The notes below the pieces were generated by a model. It had not been told where the DNA came from, ran no database searches, and worked only from the letters and a program-made list of their open reading frames with translations. DNA of 64,000 bases from Porphyrobacter sp. HT-58-2 (lineage in GTDB: Bacteria > Pseudomonadota > Alphaproteobacteria > Sphingomonadales > Sphingomonadaceae). This document shows positions 1 through 7,944 of the stretch, in pieces. The position numbers and the translations under genes are program-made. Within the stretch, counting starts at the first letter, position 1. The number at the start of each line of letters is the position of its first letter. The stretch is taken from assembly GCF_002952215.1 (NCBI RefSeq), contig NZ_CP022600.1:1-64000 (forward strand), read 5' to 3'.

Positions 1-100
1 CGAGCGGTCGCGCTCAGCAGGCGGTACGTGAATTGGGGATGAGCTTGTGCACAGGACTGACAAGGCCCGGACCGGCGGGCGCCAAGCAGATGAACATTTG

Positions 101-1504
101 ATGGAAGATTCCGAAGCCGTGAACCTCGCTGCCGATTGGGCGGATATCAGTCAGGGCCTGCGCAAGGATCTGGGCCATCAGTTGCACAGCCAGTGGATCA
201 AGCCGATCCAGCTCGGCGCGCTGAGCCGTGATTGCGGGACGCTTGACCTCTATCTCCCGACGGAATTCTCGGCGAACTGGGTGCGTGATCGCTTCCATGA
301 TCGGCTGCAACTGGCCTGGAGCATCGCGCGCAGCGAAGTGCGCAAGGTCAACATCATGGTGCACCCGGGTCGCCGCCAGTTGCCCGACCTGCGGCTCGAC
401 GATGGCCGTCGCCCGGCCAATGACGGCGCGAGCGCAATTGCCATGGCGGCCGGCAGTCTGGGTGATGCGACCTTCACATCCTCGGTCGGGCTCGATCCGT
501 CGCTGACCTTTGCCGCCTTCGTGACGGGTGAAGCCAATATCCTTGCCTGCAATGCGGCGCAGCGCATGGCGGCGCTGGAACAGCCGCAGTTTTCGCCGCT
601 CTACCTCAAGGCCGCGACGGGTCAGGGCAAGACCCACCTGCTGCACGCCATCGGTCACGGCTATCTGCAGGCCCACCCGCGCGCCCGCATCTTCTACTGT
701 TCGGCCGAACGCTTCATGGTCGAATTCGTGCAGGCGCTGAAAACCAGCCAGACGATCGAATTCAAGGCGCGCCTGCGCTCCTTTGACCTGCTGCTGGTGG
801 ACGACATCCAGTTCATCATCGGCAAGGCGAGCGCGCAGGAAGAACTGCTCTACACGATCGATGCGCTGCTGGCCGAGGGCAAGCGGCTGGTCTTCGCCGC
901 CGACCGCGCGCCCCAGGCGCTCGACGGGGTGGAACCGCGCCTCCTCTCGCGCCTTTCGATGGGCCTTGTCGCCGACATCCAGCCTGCCGACATCGAGCTG
1001 CGCAAGAAGATCCTGGTGTCCAAGCTCGTGCGCTTTTCCGCGATCACTGTGCCGGAGGATGTCGTCGATTTTCTTGCCCGCACCATCACCCGCAACGTGC
1101 GCGAGCTGGTCGGCGGTCTCAACAAGCTGATCGCCTATGCCCAGCTGACCGGGCAGGACGTTTCGCTGCAACTGGCCGAGGAACAGCTCACCGATATTCT
1201 GAGCGCCAACCGCCGCCGGATCACCATCGACGAGATCCAGCGCACGGTCTGCCAGTTCTACCGTATCGACCGTGCGGAGATGAGCTCCAAGCGCCGCGCC
1301 CGCGCGGTGGTGCGCCCGCGTCAGGTGGCGATGTATCTCTCCAAGGTGCTCACCCCGCGTTCCTACCCCGAAATCGGGCGCAAGTTCGGCGGACGTGACC
1401 ACTCCACGGTGATCCACGCGGTGCGCCTGATCGAGGACCTGCGTCAGCGCGACGCCGACATGGACGGCGACGTGCGCAGCCTGTTGCGTCAGCTCGAAAG
1501 CTGA
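101..1504 (+). CDS. dnaA: Chromosomal replication initiator protein DnaA
   Basis: AAA+ initiator that binds DnaA boxes and melts the origin. From the start at 101 the product is 467 aa, normal for the family. The P-loop reads AATGQGKTH near residue 171 (the first residues of the usual GGxGxGKT vary), Walker B is LLLVDD near residue 229, and the C-terminal domain IV carries the DNA-binding signature GGRDHSTVIHA near residue 429. An upstream in-frame ATG at 47 exists, but the extra 18 residues (basic, non-conserved) do not look like DnaA, while MEDSEAVNLAADW looks like a normal domain I start. An array of DnaA-box-like repeats follows the stop codon. Confidence 0.96.
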   Translation: MEDSEAVNLAADWADISQGLRKDLGHQLHSQWIKPIQLGALSRDCGTLDLYLPTEFSANWVRDRFHDRLQLAWSIARSEVRKVNIMVHPGRRQLPDLRLDDGRRPANDGASAIAMAAGSLGDATFTSSVGLDPSLTFAAFVTGEANILACNAAQRMAALEQPQFSPLYLKAATGQGKTHLLHAIGHGYLQAHPRARIFYCSAERFMVEFVQALKTSQTIEFKARLRSFDLLLVDDIQFIIGKASAQEELLYTIDALLAEGKRLVFAADRAPQALDGVEPRLLSRLSMGLVADIQPADIELRKKILVSKLVRFSAITVPEDVVDFLARTITRNVRELVGGLNKLIAYAQLTGQDVSLQLAEEQLTDILSANRRRITIDEIQRTVCQFYRIDRAEMSSKRRARAVVRPRQVAMYLSKVLTPRSYPEIGRKFGGRDHSTVIHAVRLIEDLRQRDADMDGDVRSLLRQLES

Positions 1505-1552
1505 CCCTCAGGACGGTTAATTCGCACATAGTTTCCGCAGCGCTTTCACAAG

Positions 1553-1609
1553 CCTGTCGACAGGCCTATCCACAGGCGTGTCGACAGGCGCTCAACAGGC
1601 TGTAAACAG
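1553..1609. repeat. 12-bp iterated DnaA-box-like array
   Basis: Five consecutive units of 10-12 bp fill the dnaA/E1-like gene gap: CCTGTCGACAGG (1553), CCTATCCACAGG (1565), CGTGTCGACAGG (1577), CGCTCAACAGG (1589) and CTGTAAACAG (1600). All share an ACAG core in phase. The second unit contains CTATCCACA, an 8/9 match to the DnaA box TTATCCACA. The units are about one helical turn apart. Binding by DnaA, either autoregulatory or as part of an origin, is inference. Confidence 0.6.
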
Positions 1610-1616
1610 CCTTTCC

Positions 1617-2396
1617 ATGCCTTCTGCGCCACTTTCTCCCGCCCGGCTTGACCGCTTTGCGCGCCACATCGTCCTGCCCGAAGTGGGCGGCGCGGGGCAG
1701 GTAAAGCTTGCTGCATCGAAGGTCGCGATCATCGGCCTCGGCGGGATCGGCTCGCCCGCGCTGCAATATCTTGCGGCAAGCGGCGTCGGGCGGCTGGCGC
1801 TGGTCGATGATGATGTGGTCGATGTCAGCAACCTTCAGCGCCAGACAATCTTCACCCAGCGTGACGTCGGTTACGGCAAGGCAGTGTCGGCCCGGCGCTG
1901 GCTGGCGAATTTCGATGACAGCTTGCACGTCGACGTGTCCGACGCGCGCATCACACCCGATAACGCGGCAAGCCTGATTTCAGGCGCCGACGTGGTGCTC
2001 GACGGCACCGACAATTTCGCCACCCGGCTTGCCGTGTCCGATGCCTGCGTCGCGGCGGGCATCCCGCTGCTGTCGGCTGCCGTGGGCCGGTTTCAGGGGC
2101 AAGTCGCGGCCTTTGCCGGGCACCTGCCCGATCAGGCCTGCTACCGCTGCTTTGTCGGCGATGCCTTCGACGCCGAGGACTGCGACACCTGCGCCGATGA
2201 CGGGATGCTGGGCGCGATGGCGGGATGGGTCGGCAGTTTTGCCGCGATGCAGGCGATCAAGGTGCTGCTGGCGGGGGTCAGCGGGCTCGGCGATCCCGGC
2301 TGGGGCCGGCTCCACATTCTCGATGGCCTCGCCCCGGGAATGCGCACGATCCGGATTGCGAAGGATGCAGCCTGCAAGCGGTGTGGGACCAACTGA
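1617..2396 (+). CDS. HesA/MoeB/ThiF family E1-like adenylyltransferase
   Basis: Member of the ubiquitin-E1-like family that adenylates the C-terminal glycine of MoaD/ThiS-type sulfur carriers. The 259-aa product has the nucleotide loop GLGGIGSPALQY near residue 38, the acidic VDDDVVDVSNLQRQ segment, and two CxxC pairs (CYRC and CKRC) that would bind structural zinc. The GTG at 1578 lies inside the DnaA-like array, and the ATG at 1617 gives the usual short N-terminus, so I chose that. The stop overlaps the next gene (TGATG). Whether it serves molybdopterin (MoeB) or thiamine (ThiF) synthesis cannot be told here, since no moa, moe or thi gene is adjacent. Confidence 0.88.
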   Translation: MPSAPLSPARLDRFARHIVLPEVGGAGQVKLAASKVAIIGLGGIGSPALQYLAASGVGRLALVDDDVVDVSNLQRQTIFTQRDVGYGKAVSARRWLANFDDSLHVDVSDARITPDNAASLISGADVVLDGTDNFATRLAVSDACVAAGIPLLSAAVGRFQGQVAAFAGHLPDQACYRCFVGDAFDAEDCDTCADDGMLGAMAGWVGSFAAMQAIKVLLAGVSGLGDPGWGRLHILDGLAPGMRTIRIAKDAACKRCGTN

Positions 2397-2809
2397 TGGC
2401 GACGCCTGATGTTGATCGTCTCGGAGATGTCTTGCGAGACTATGCCGCGCTCTATCTCGGTCGCCGCTGTCTCACGCTGGAACCGCGTGTCGAACTGCGC
2501 GGGTTCTGGGAGTTCAACACCAATATCCAGAACGCGGATGAACCTGGCTGCTACTTCCTTTTTGATGCCAACGATAAGCTGCTCTATGCTGGCAAGGCCT
2601 CGATGCGCAGCAGCATAGGTGCGCGGGTTGATGCCCATTTCTCATGGGACGGAGAGGAACTTCGCCCGGTAAATTCAGCGTGGCGTTCGGCTCCCGTCTA
2701 CCTGCGCACTGTTGTGGTTTCAAACCCGTGGGAGGCAGCTTCACTAGAAGAGTACATCATCCATCATCTGAACCCGCCATTCAACGTGGCCGGTCGGTCG
2801 AAGTGGTAA
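2396..2809 (+). CDS. GIY-YIG domain protein
   Basis: 137-aa protein whose central part fits the GIY-YIG nuclease fold: GCYFLF as the first strand, YAG ten residues later as the second, an Arg in GARVDAHF, the metal-binding Glu in LEEYIIHHL, and Asn in NPPFN. All positions expected for catalysis are therefore present. No UvrC or homing-endonuclease domain is attached. Its ATG overlaps the stop of the E1-like gene by one base, implying translational coupling. The 3' half uses AT-richer codons (tca, cta, aga) than its neighbours, a sign of possible recent acquisition. Substrate unknown; repair or restriction roles are possible. Confidence 0.72.
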   Translation: MATPDVDRLGDVLRDYAALYLGRRCLTLEPRVELRGFWEFNTNIQNADEPGCYFLFDANDKLLYAGKASMRSSIGARVDAHFSWDGEELRPVNSAWRSAPVYLRTVVVSNPWEAASLEEYIIHHLNPPFNVAGRSKW

Positions 2810-2863
2810 CACCAAACAGAAAAGGCCGCTCCAACAAACTGGCTCACGCAGGGTTTAGCTAGA

Positions 2864-3358
2864 TCAGTCCACTTCGAACCACTGCTTACGCTTGCGAGCA
2901 GCGTTGATCCTGTCGAGTTCCGAGGGGCGATCAGCTTCGGGATCGGGGCGGCAGGTGGTTGTGCTCCCCTCGGTCTCGCAGATCCGGCCCAGACTGTCGC
3001 GCCCTTCTTTGGGCGTGTCGAGGATCAGAAACAGCAACGCCGCGCCGCTTGGCAAAGCGGTGAGCAGCAGCGTCAGGCCGATCCAGAAGCGCAGGCCCCC
3101 GCCCACCCCCTGCCTGACCTTTTCAGGGAAAGGAGAGCCGGAGACAACAGCCTCACGCATGCCGCGCGCTCCGCCCATCATCACTCCGCCGCCGATCGTG
3201 GCCATCACGAAGGGGATCGCGAGCAACGCGATGAAGCTGTAGAACAGCATATGGCCGTCGAACCGGCAGCCGTTGACCAGGCAATCGCTCCAATAGAGCG
3301 CCAGATAGCCATAGGGCAGTGCCAGCAAGGCCAGCAGGATCATCATCCAGCGAGACAT
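2864..3358 (-). CDS. Hypothetical three-helix membrane protein
   Basis: 164-aa protein that I do not recognise. Hydrophobic segments lie at about residues 5-22, 38-60 and 90-112. The C-terminal 50 residues are polar and charged and hold two cysteines (CETEGSTTTC), which could form a disulfide if periplasmic. Upstream on the same strand, 20 bp before the start, is TTAACCAT (3385-3378), the CtrA half-site sequence known in alphaproteobacteria, overlapping the cobB stop. Gene order (cobB, then this gene, both leftward) suggests readthrough from cobB is possible. Confidence 0.7.
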   Translation of the reverse strand: MSRWMMILLALLALPYGYLALYWSDCLVNGCRFDGHMLFYSFIALLAIPFVMATIGGGVMMGGARGMREAVVSGSPFPEKVRQGVGGGLRFWIGLTLLLTALPSGAALLFLILDTPKEGRDSLGRICETEGSTTTCRPDPEADRPSELDRINAARKRKQWFEVD

Positions 3359-3381
3359 GGTCCAAGCCTATCGCAGCATGG

Positions 3382-4089
3382 TTAACGTCCCGTTTGCAGC
3401 ACCTCGTTCACCCAACCCGGCACCACAATGCTCGCCGGACCGTGGCGCGATTCGTGGAAGAAGCGGCTGCCTTCGCTAGGTTCGAGGTTAAGTTCGAGCG
3501 TGCGCGCGCCGCTGCTGCGCGCTTCCTGCACAAAGCCTCCCGCCGGGTAGACCGCGCCGCTGGTGCCGATGCTCACGAACAGGTCGCAGGACTCCAGCGC
3601 CTGATAGATCCGGCCCATCTGATACGGCATCTCGCCGAACCACACCACGTCGGGGCGCAAGGTGGGCGCGCGGCAGACTGGGCACGGCGGGCGGTCGATC
3701 ATGGTGCCAAGCCACGGCGATCGGGTCTCGCAGGAGGTGCAGAGCGCGCTTTTCAGCTCCCCATGCATATGCAGTACGCGGGTCGATCCGCCGCGTTCGT
3801 GCAGATCATCGACATTCTGGGTGACCAGCAGCAACTCGCCTGAAAATTCGCGTTCGAGCCGCGCCAACGCCTCATGCGCCGGGTTGGGCGCGACGTTGGT
3901 GAGCGCGGCGCGGCGCATGTCGTAAAAGTTCAGCACAAGGTCCGGGTTCCGGGCAAAGCCCTCGGGCGTGGCGACATCCTCAACCCGGTGCTGCTCCCAC
4001 AGCCCTCCAGCGCTGCGAAAGGTGTCGATCCCGCTTTCGGCGGAAATCCCGGCTCCGGTAAGGATGACGATGCGTTCAATCTCTGCCAT
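3382..4089 (-). CDS. cobB: NAD-dependent protein deacylase, sirtuin CobB type
   Basis: 235-aa sirtuin that removes acyl groups from lysines using NAD+. Visible motifs: GAGISAESGIDTFR (NAD loop), TQNVDDLHERGG, the catalytic His in LHMHGEL, zinc cysteines CTSC and CPVC, and GTSGAVYPAGG near the C-terminus. The pair Tyr and Arg in FYDMRRAAL matches the class III residues that favour succinyl or malonyl lysine in E. coli CobB and human SIRT5. The start at 4089 gives the conserved MAEIERIVILTGAG; an in-frame ATG at 4104 would add five residues. Divergent from dapB. Confidence 0.93.
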   Translation of the reverse strand: MAEIERIVILTGAGISAESGIDTFRSAGGLWEQHRVEDVATPEGFARNPDLVLNFYDMRRAALTNVAPNPAHEALARLEREFSGELLLVTQNVDDLHERGGSTRVLHMHGELKSALCTSCETRSPWLGTMIDRPPCPVCRAPTLRPDVVWFGEMPYQMGRIYQALESCDLFVSIGTSGAVYPAGGFVQEARSSGARTLELNLEPSEGSRFFHESRHGPASIVVPGWVNEVLQTGR

Positions 4090-4115
4090 GAGACAATGAA
4101 GCATGAGGTTTAGAG

Positions 4116-4184
4116 GCAAGGCAATGGCACAGCTCAAATTCGGGGGCAGGTGTCGCAAGGCAATGGCACAGCTCAAATTCGGGG
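4116..4184. repeat. 39-bp tandem duplication over the dapB start
   Basis: A 30-bp block (4116-4145) that contains GGCAATGGCACAGCTC recurs exactly at 4155-4184, a period of 39 bp, that is 13 codons. Each copy carries an ATG followed by codons for AQLKFG, so dapB has two in-frame start codons (4124 and 4163), each with its own purine-rich leader. Seen directly in the sequence. Confidence 0.9.
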
Positions 4185-4897
4185 TGATCGGGCACAAGGG
4201 CCGCATGGGGCAGGCGCTGGAAACAGCGATCGAGGAGGCCGGACACGCCATGTGCGTCGGCGTCGATGCGGGGGGCAATATCGGGCCGCTGGCAGTGCAA
4301 TGCGATGTGCTGGTGGATTTCTCCGCGCCCGATGCGCTGGCGGCGAATCTTGGTGCGGCCAAGGTCGCTGGCAAGCCGATCCTTGTCGGCACCACCGGCC
4401 TTGAAGAGCCGCATTTTGTGATGCTCGCCGAAGCCGCACGGGCCGTGCCGGTGCTGCAATCGGGCAATTTCTCGCTGGGCGTGACGCTGATGGCGCATCT
4501 GGTGCGCGAGGCGGCCGCAAGGCTTGGGCCGGACTGGGATATCGAGGTGCTGGAGATGCACCACCGCATGAAGGTCGACGCACCATCCGGCACGGCCAAA
4601 CTGCTTGGCGAAGCGGCAGCGGCAGGGCGCGGCATCACACTGTCCGACAACATGGAAAGCGGCCGCCACGGCATGACCGGCGCGCGCCGTGCGGGCAATA
4701 TCGGCTTTGCCACCCTGCGCGGCGGCACCGTGGCGGGCGAGCATAGCGTGATCTTCGCTGGCAGCGAGGAGCGCCTGACCCTGTCGCACTCGGCAGAGAA
4801 CCGCATGATCTTTGCGCGCGGAGCGGTGCGGGCGGCGGGCTGGCTGACCGGGCAGAGCGCCGGGCGCTATACCATGAACGACATGCTCGGGCTGTAG
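4163..4897 (+). CDS. dapB: 4-hydroxy-tetrahydrodipicolinate reductase
   Basis: Second pathway-specific step of lysine and diaminopimelate synthesis, reducing HTPA with NAD(P)H. The product from 4163 is 244 aa, starting MAQLKFGVIGHKGRMGQ with the dinucleotide loop GxxGRMG. The catalytic segment EMHHRMKVDAPSGTA holds the His and Lys of the active site, and the C-terminus AGRYTMNDMLGL is typical. Because of the 39-bp duplication, an alternative start at 4124 would add the 13 residues MAQLKFGGRCRKA; the 4163 start directly precedes the Rossmann strand and agrees with family length. dapE is further along, at 7945-9099. Confidence 0.95.
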   Translation: MAQLKFGVIGHKGRMGQALETAIEEAGHAMCVGVDAGGNIGPLAVQCDVLVDFSAPDALAANLGAAKVAGKPILVGTTGLEEPHFVMLAEAARAVPVLQSGNFSLGVTLMAHLVREAAARLGPDWDIEVLEMHHRMKVDAPSGTAKLLGEAAAAGRGITLSDNMESGRHGMTGARRAGNIGFATLRGGTVAGEHSVIFAGSEERLTLSHSAENRMIFARGAVRAAGWLTGQSAGRYTMNDMLGL

Positions 4898-4902
4898 GCG
4901 CG

Positions 4903-5541
4903 ATGGAGGACGATTTCGACGCCCTCGCCTATTACCGCGAAACGGTCAGCGTGATGATCGCGGGCGGGTTCTTCAACGAGGACGATCTGGAAACCTACAT
5001 CGCCGACATGGCTTTCGACCCCGAGGGCGCGCCCCATGCCAATGCCGTGCGCGATCATGCGCGGGCGGCGATGGAGACGAAGCGCAAGGCGGAGGCGGGC
5101 TGGCCTGCCGTCACCGACTGGGACCGCCTCGCCCGCGCCTTCGATGCGCTGGAGGCGGGCGGCATCCTGGCGCTCCACAATGCCGGCATGAGCACCAGCG
5201 ATGCGCATGGCGACGCGTGGGATCTGATCAATCGCGATCCCAAGGGCGCATGGCGCGGCTTTGCCTTCTACCACGGGCAGGACGTGGAGCGGGCCGTGGC
5301 GGGAGACTCGCTGTTCATCGGCTTTGATGCGGTTGTCGAGGGGGCAGAAGCCAAGCGCGCAATCGGCGCCGCGATCGTCGCTGCCCTGACGGCAGAAGGC
5401 TTTGCCCCCAACTGGAACGGCGATCCCGAAACGCGGCTCGATGTGCCGGGGATCACGTGGCAGAAACGCACCGATTGGGTGCGCCCCTCAGGCCCTCCCG
5501 CCGCCGTCGGGAACGGCTTGTGGCGCAGGCTGCTGGGCTGA
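4903..5541 (+). CDS. DUF6891-like hypothetical protein
   Basis: 212-aa soluble protein without signal peptide or membrane segment, starting 5 bp after dapB and ending 3 bp before nth, so probably in one operon with them. Its pattern (WDRLARAFDALEAGGILALHNAGMSTSDAH followed later by GFAFYHGQDVERAV and GITWQKRTDW, quoted here as separate pieces) recalls the DUF6891 family from memory; no function is known for it. Alternative assignment: lineage-specific hypothetical protein. Confidence 0.75.
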   Translation: MEDDFDALAYYRETVSVMIAGGFFNEDDLETYIADMAFDPEGAPHANAVRDHARAAMETKRKAEAGWPAVTDWDRLARAFDALEAGGILALHNAGMSTSDAHGDAWDLINRDPKGAWRGFAFYHGQDVERAVAGDSLFIGFDAVVEGAEAKRAIGAAIVAALTAEGFAPNWNGDPETRLDVPGITWQKRTDWVRPSGPPAAVGNGLWRRLLG

Positions 5542-5544
5542 GAC

Positions 5545-6222
5545 ATGACCAAGGATCAGATCTTCGAATTCTTCCGCCGGTTGGCCGAGGACAATCCCTC
5601 GCCCCAGACCGAGCTGGAATATGGCAATGCCTATCAGCTGCTGGTCGCGGTGGCGCTGTCGGCGCAGGCGACCGATGTGGGCGTCAACAAGGCCACCCGC
5701 GCGCTGTTTCGCAAGGTGGAAACCCCGCAGCAGATGCTCGACCTCGGCGAAGAGGGGCTGAAGGATCACATCAAGACCATCGGCCTGTTCAATTCCAAGG
5801 CCAAGAATGTGATCGCGCTGTCGCAGATCCTCGTCGATGAACACGGCGGCGAAGTGCCGGACACGCGCGAGGCGCTGGTGAAGCTCCCCGGAGTTGGCCG
5901 CAAGACAGCAAACGTGGTGCTCAATTGCTGGTTCGGGCAGGAAACCTTCGCGGTCGACACCCACATCTTCCGGCTCGGCAACCGCACCGGCATGGCCAAG
6001 GGCAAGACCCCGGAGGCGGTCGAGGCCAAGCTCGAAAAGCGCGTGCCCCAGCCCTTCCGCCGCGATTCGCACCACTGGATGATCCTGCACGGCCGCTATG
6101 TGTGCAAGGCGCGCAGCCCCGAATGCTGGCGCTGCAAGGTCTCCGACCTGTGCAGCTTCCGCAAGAAAGTCACGGAGCCGCCAAAGGGGCGCATAGCCGA
6201 GGTTGCGGCAGGGGCGGATTAA
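5545..6222 (+). CDS. nth: Endonuclease III
   Basis: Base-excision repair DNA glycosylase/AP lyase for oxidised pyrimidines. 225 aa with the helix-hairpin-helix LPGVGRKTANVV, the catalytic Lys in that loop (K after GR), the catalytic Asp in AVDTHIFR, and a C-terminal 4Fe-4S site with the exact C-x6-C-x2-C-x5-C spacing (CKARSPECWRCKVSDLC). The start follows the upstream stop by 3 bp. Confidence 0.96.
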   Translation: MTKDQIFEFFRRLAEDNPSPQTELEYGNAYQLLVAVALSAQATDVGVNKATRALFRKVETPQQMLDLGEEGLKDHIKTIGLFNSKAKNVIALSQILVDEHGGEVPDTREALVKLPGVGRKTANVVLNCWFGQETFAVDTHIFRLGNRTGMAKGKTPEAVEAKLEKRVPQPFRRDSHHWMILHGRYVCKARSPECWRCKVSDLCSFRKKVTEPPKGRIAEVAAGAD

Positions 6223-6278
6223 GGCGAGGTTCAACCCCGTCGGCGATGATGCCTGCGCCTCAGACGGAGAAACCTGCC

Positions 6279-6701
6279 ATGATCCTGCGCCTCCTCGCCC
6301 TTGCCGCCCTGCCTCTGATCGCGGCCGGTTGCGCCCCGGCTGACCCGGCAAAGCAGGCCGCCCGCAACGCCCGTGCGCTCGCCGCCGGGCCTGAGGCGAA
6401 GGTCAGCGGCGCGGCGCAGCGCTGCATCCCGCGCTCACAGATCCGCCAGACCATCGTGCGCAGCGAAAGAGTGATCGATTTCGAAATGCAGAGCGGCGCG
6501 GTGTTCCGGAATACCTTGCCCTCGACCTGCCCCGGCCTCGCCTTTGAACGGGCGATCACCTACGAAACCTCGATCGATCAGCTCTGCACGCCGCAGATTA
6601 TCTATGTGCTGACCAATATCGGCGGCGTCCCGCAACGCGGCGCAGGCTGTTCCCTAGGAGAATTCGTGCCGGTCGAGTATGTCCGTCAGACCAAGGGCTG
6701 A
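6279..6701 (+). CDS. Hypothetical lipoprotein
   Basis: 140-aa protein with a lipoprotein signal peptide: MILRLLALAALPLIAAGC, lipobox IAAGC, cleavage before Cys18. The mature part holds five further cysteines' worth of pairing potential (CIPRS, TCPG, LCTP, GCSL), suggesting disulfides in the periplasm. The start was chosen at 6279 because it gives the signal peptide and has GGAGA upstream. A longer frame beginning inside nth is an overlap artefact. Function unknown. Confidence 0.78.
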   Translation: MILRLLALAALPLIAAGCAPADPAKQAARNARALAAGPEAKVSGAAQRCIPRSQIRQTIVRSERVIDFEMQSGAVFRNTLPSTCPGLAFERAITYETSIDQLCTPQIIYVLTNIGGVPQRGAGCSLGEFVPVEYVRQTKG

Positions 6702-6707
6702 CGCAGA

Positions 6708-7943
6708 CTAGATATCGTCGGCGCTGGCCAGTTCTGCCGTATCGAGCTCGCCCGTCAGGCTCGCCACTGTCACCGCCACAGCGGCATCGCCGGTGATGTT
6801 GGTGGTGGTGCGCATCATGTCCATGATCCGGTCGACCCCGGCCACAAAGGCAATGGTTTCCAGCGGCACGTTCACCGCGCTGAACACCAGCGCCATCATG
6901 ATCAGCCCTGCACCCGGAATCCCTGCCGCGCCCACCGCGCCCAGCGTGCCGAGCAGCGCGATCATGCCGTAATCGCCCCATGACAGATCGACCCCGAAGA
7001 TCTGCGCCCCGAACAGTGTCGCAAGGCCAAGATACATCGCGGTGCCGTTCATGTTGACAGTCGCGCCAAGGCTGATGACGAAGCTGGCGACCGAACGCGA
7101 CACACCAAGGTTACGCTCGGCACAGCGCAGGGTGACGGGCAGCGTCGCGTTGGAACTGGCGGTGGAATAGCTCACCGCGATCGCATCGATCATGCCGCGG
7201 AAGAAACCGATCACCGGCACGCGGGCGACCAGCTTCAGCATCCCGCCATAAATCAGCGCGATGATCAGGAAACACCCGAGATAGTTGAGGAACACCAGCT
7301 TGCCGAGCGCCGCCAGCGCATCAAAGCCCAGCGTCCCTGCCACCCATGCCATCAGCGCAAAGACGCCGAACGGGGTCAGCTCCATCACGATCATCGTGAC
7401 CTTCTGCATCACCACCGACCCGCTTTCGAAGATCTTCAGCGCAGGCTCACCTTCCTCCTTCGCCATCAGGATGCCGATCCCGATCAGGAGCGAGAACACG
7501 ATCAGCGGCAGCACATTGACATCCGCCATCACCTTGACCGGGCTTTGCGGGATCATCCCCAGCAGCATCTCGCGCCAGCTGGTCTCTGTCGGCGCGGGCG
7601 GAGTACCCATCGTCAGCGCCGACGTATCGACGCCGAGGCCGGGCGCAACCAGCGTGCCGAGCGTCAGCCCCAGCCACACCGCCATCTGCCCCGTCACCAC
7701 GAACAGCAGCATTGCCCGCCAGCCGACCGAACCGAGCTTGCGCAGATCGCCGATGCTGGCAACGCCGGCAACGAGGCTGAAGAAGATCAGCGGCACCACC
7801 AGCATCTTGATGAAGGCGACAAAGACATCACCGATGATCTTGATGCTTTCCGCCCCCGGCCCCCAAAGCCGCCCGACAATGATGCCGAGAACCAGTGCGG
7901 CGATGACACGCTGCCAAAGGGGGATGCGCAGCCAGACGCTCAA
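6708..7943 (-). CDS. Dicarboxylate/amino acid:cation symporter (DAACS family)
   Basis: 411-aa sodium/proton-coupled transporter of the GltP/DctA family. It shows the family hallmarks: the serine-rich hairpin AVSYSTASSNATLPVT, the NMNGTAMY motif in transmembrane helix 7, the hairpin GAAGIPGAGLIMM, and DRIMDMMRTTTNITGD near the end. No ATG is available in the N-terminal region; the TTG at 7943 gives MSVWLRIPLWQR directly before the first helix, lies 1 bp after the dapE stop and has AAGGA about 8 bp upstream, so coupled translation from dapE is likely. Substrate (glutamate or C4-dicarboxylate) not determinable. Confidence 0.9.
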   Translation of the reverse strand: MSVWLRIPLWQRVIAALVLGIIVGRLWGPGAESIKIIGDVFVAFIKMLVVPLIFFSLVAGVASIGDLRKLGSVGWRAMLLFVVTGQMAVWLGLTLGTLVAPGLGVDTSALTMGTPPAPTETSWREMLLGMIPQSPVKVMADVNVLPLIVFSLLIGIGILMAKEEGEPALKIFESGSVVMQKVTMIVMELTPFGVFALMAWVAGTLGFDALAALGKLVFLNYLGCFLIIALIYGGMLKLVARVPVIGFFRGMIDAIAVSYSTASSNATLPVTLRCAERNLGVSRSVASFVISLGATVNMNGTAMYLGLATLFGAQIFGVDLSWGDYGMIALLGTLGAVGAAGIPGAGLIMMALVFSAVNVPLETIAFVAGVDRIMDMMRTTTNITGDAAVAVTVASLTGELDTAELASADDI

Positions 7944-7944
7944 G

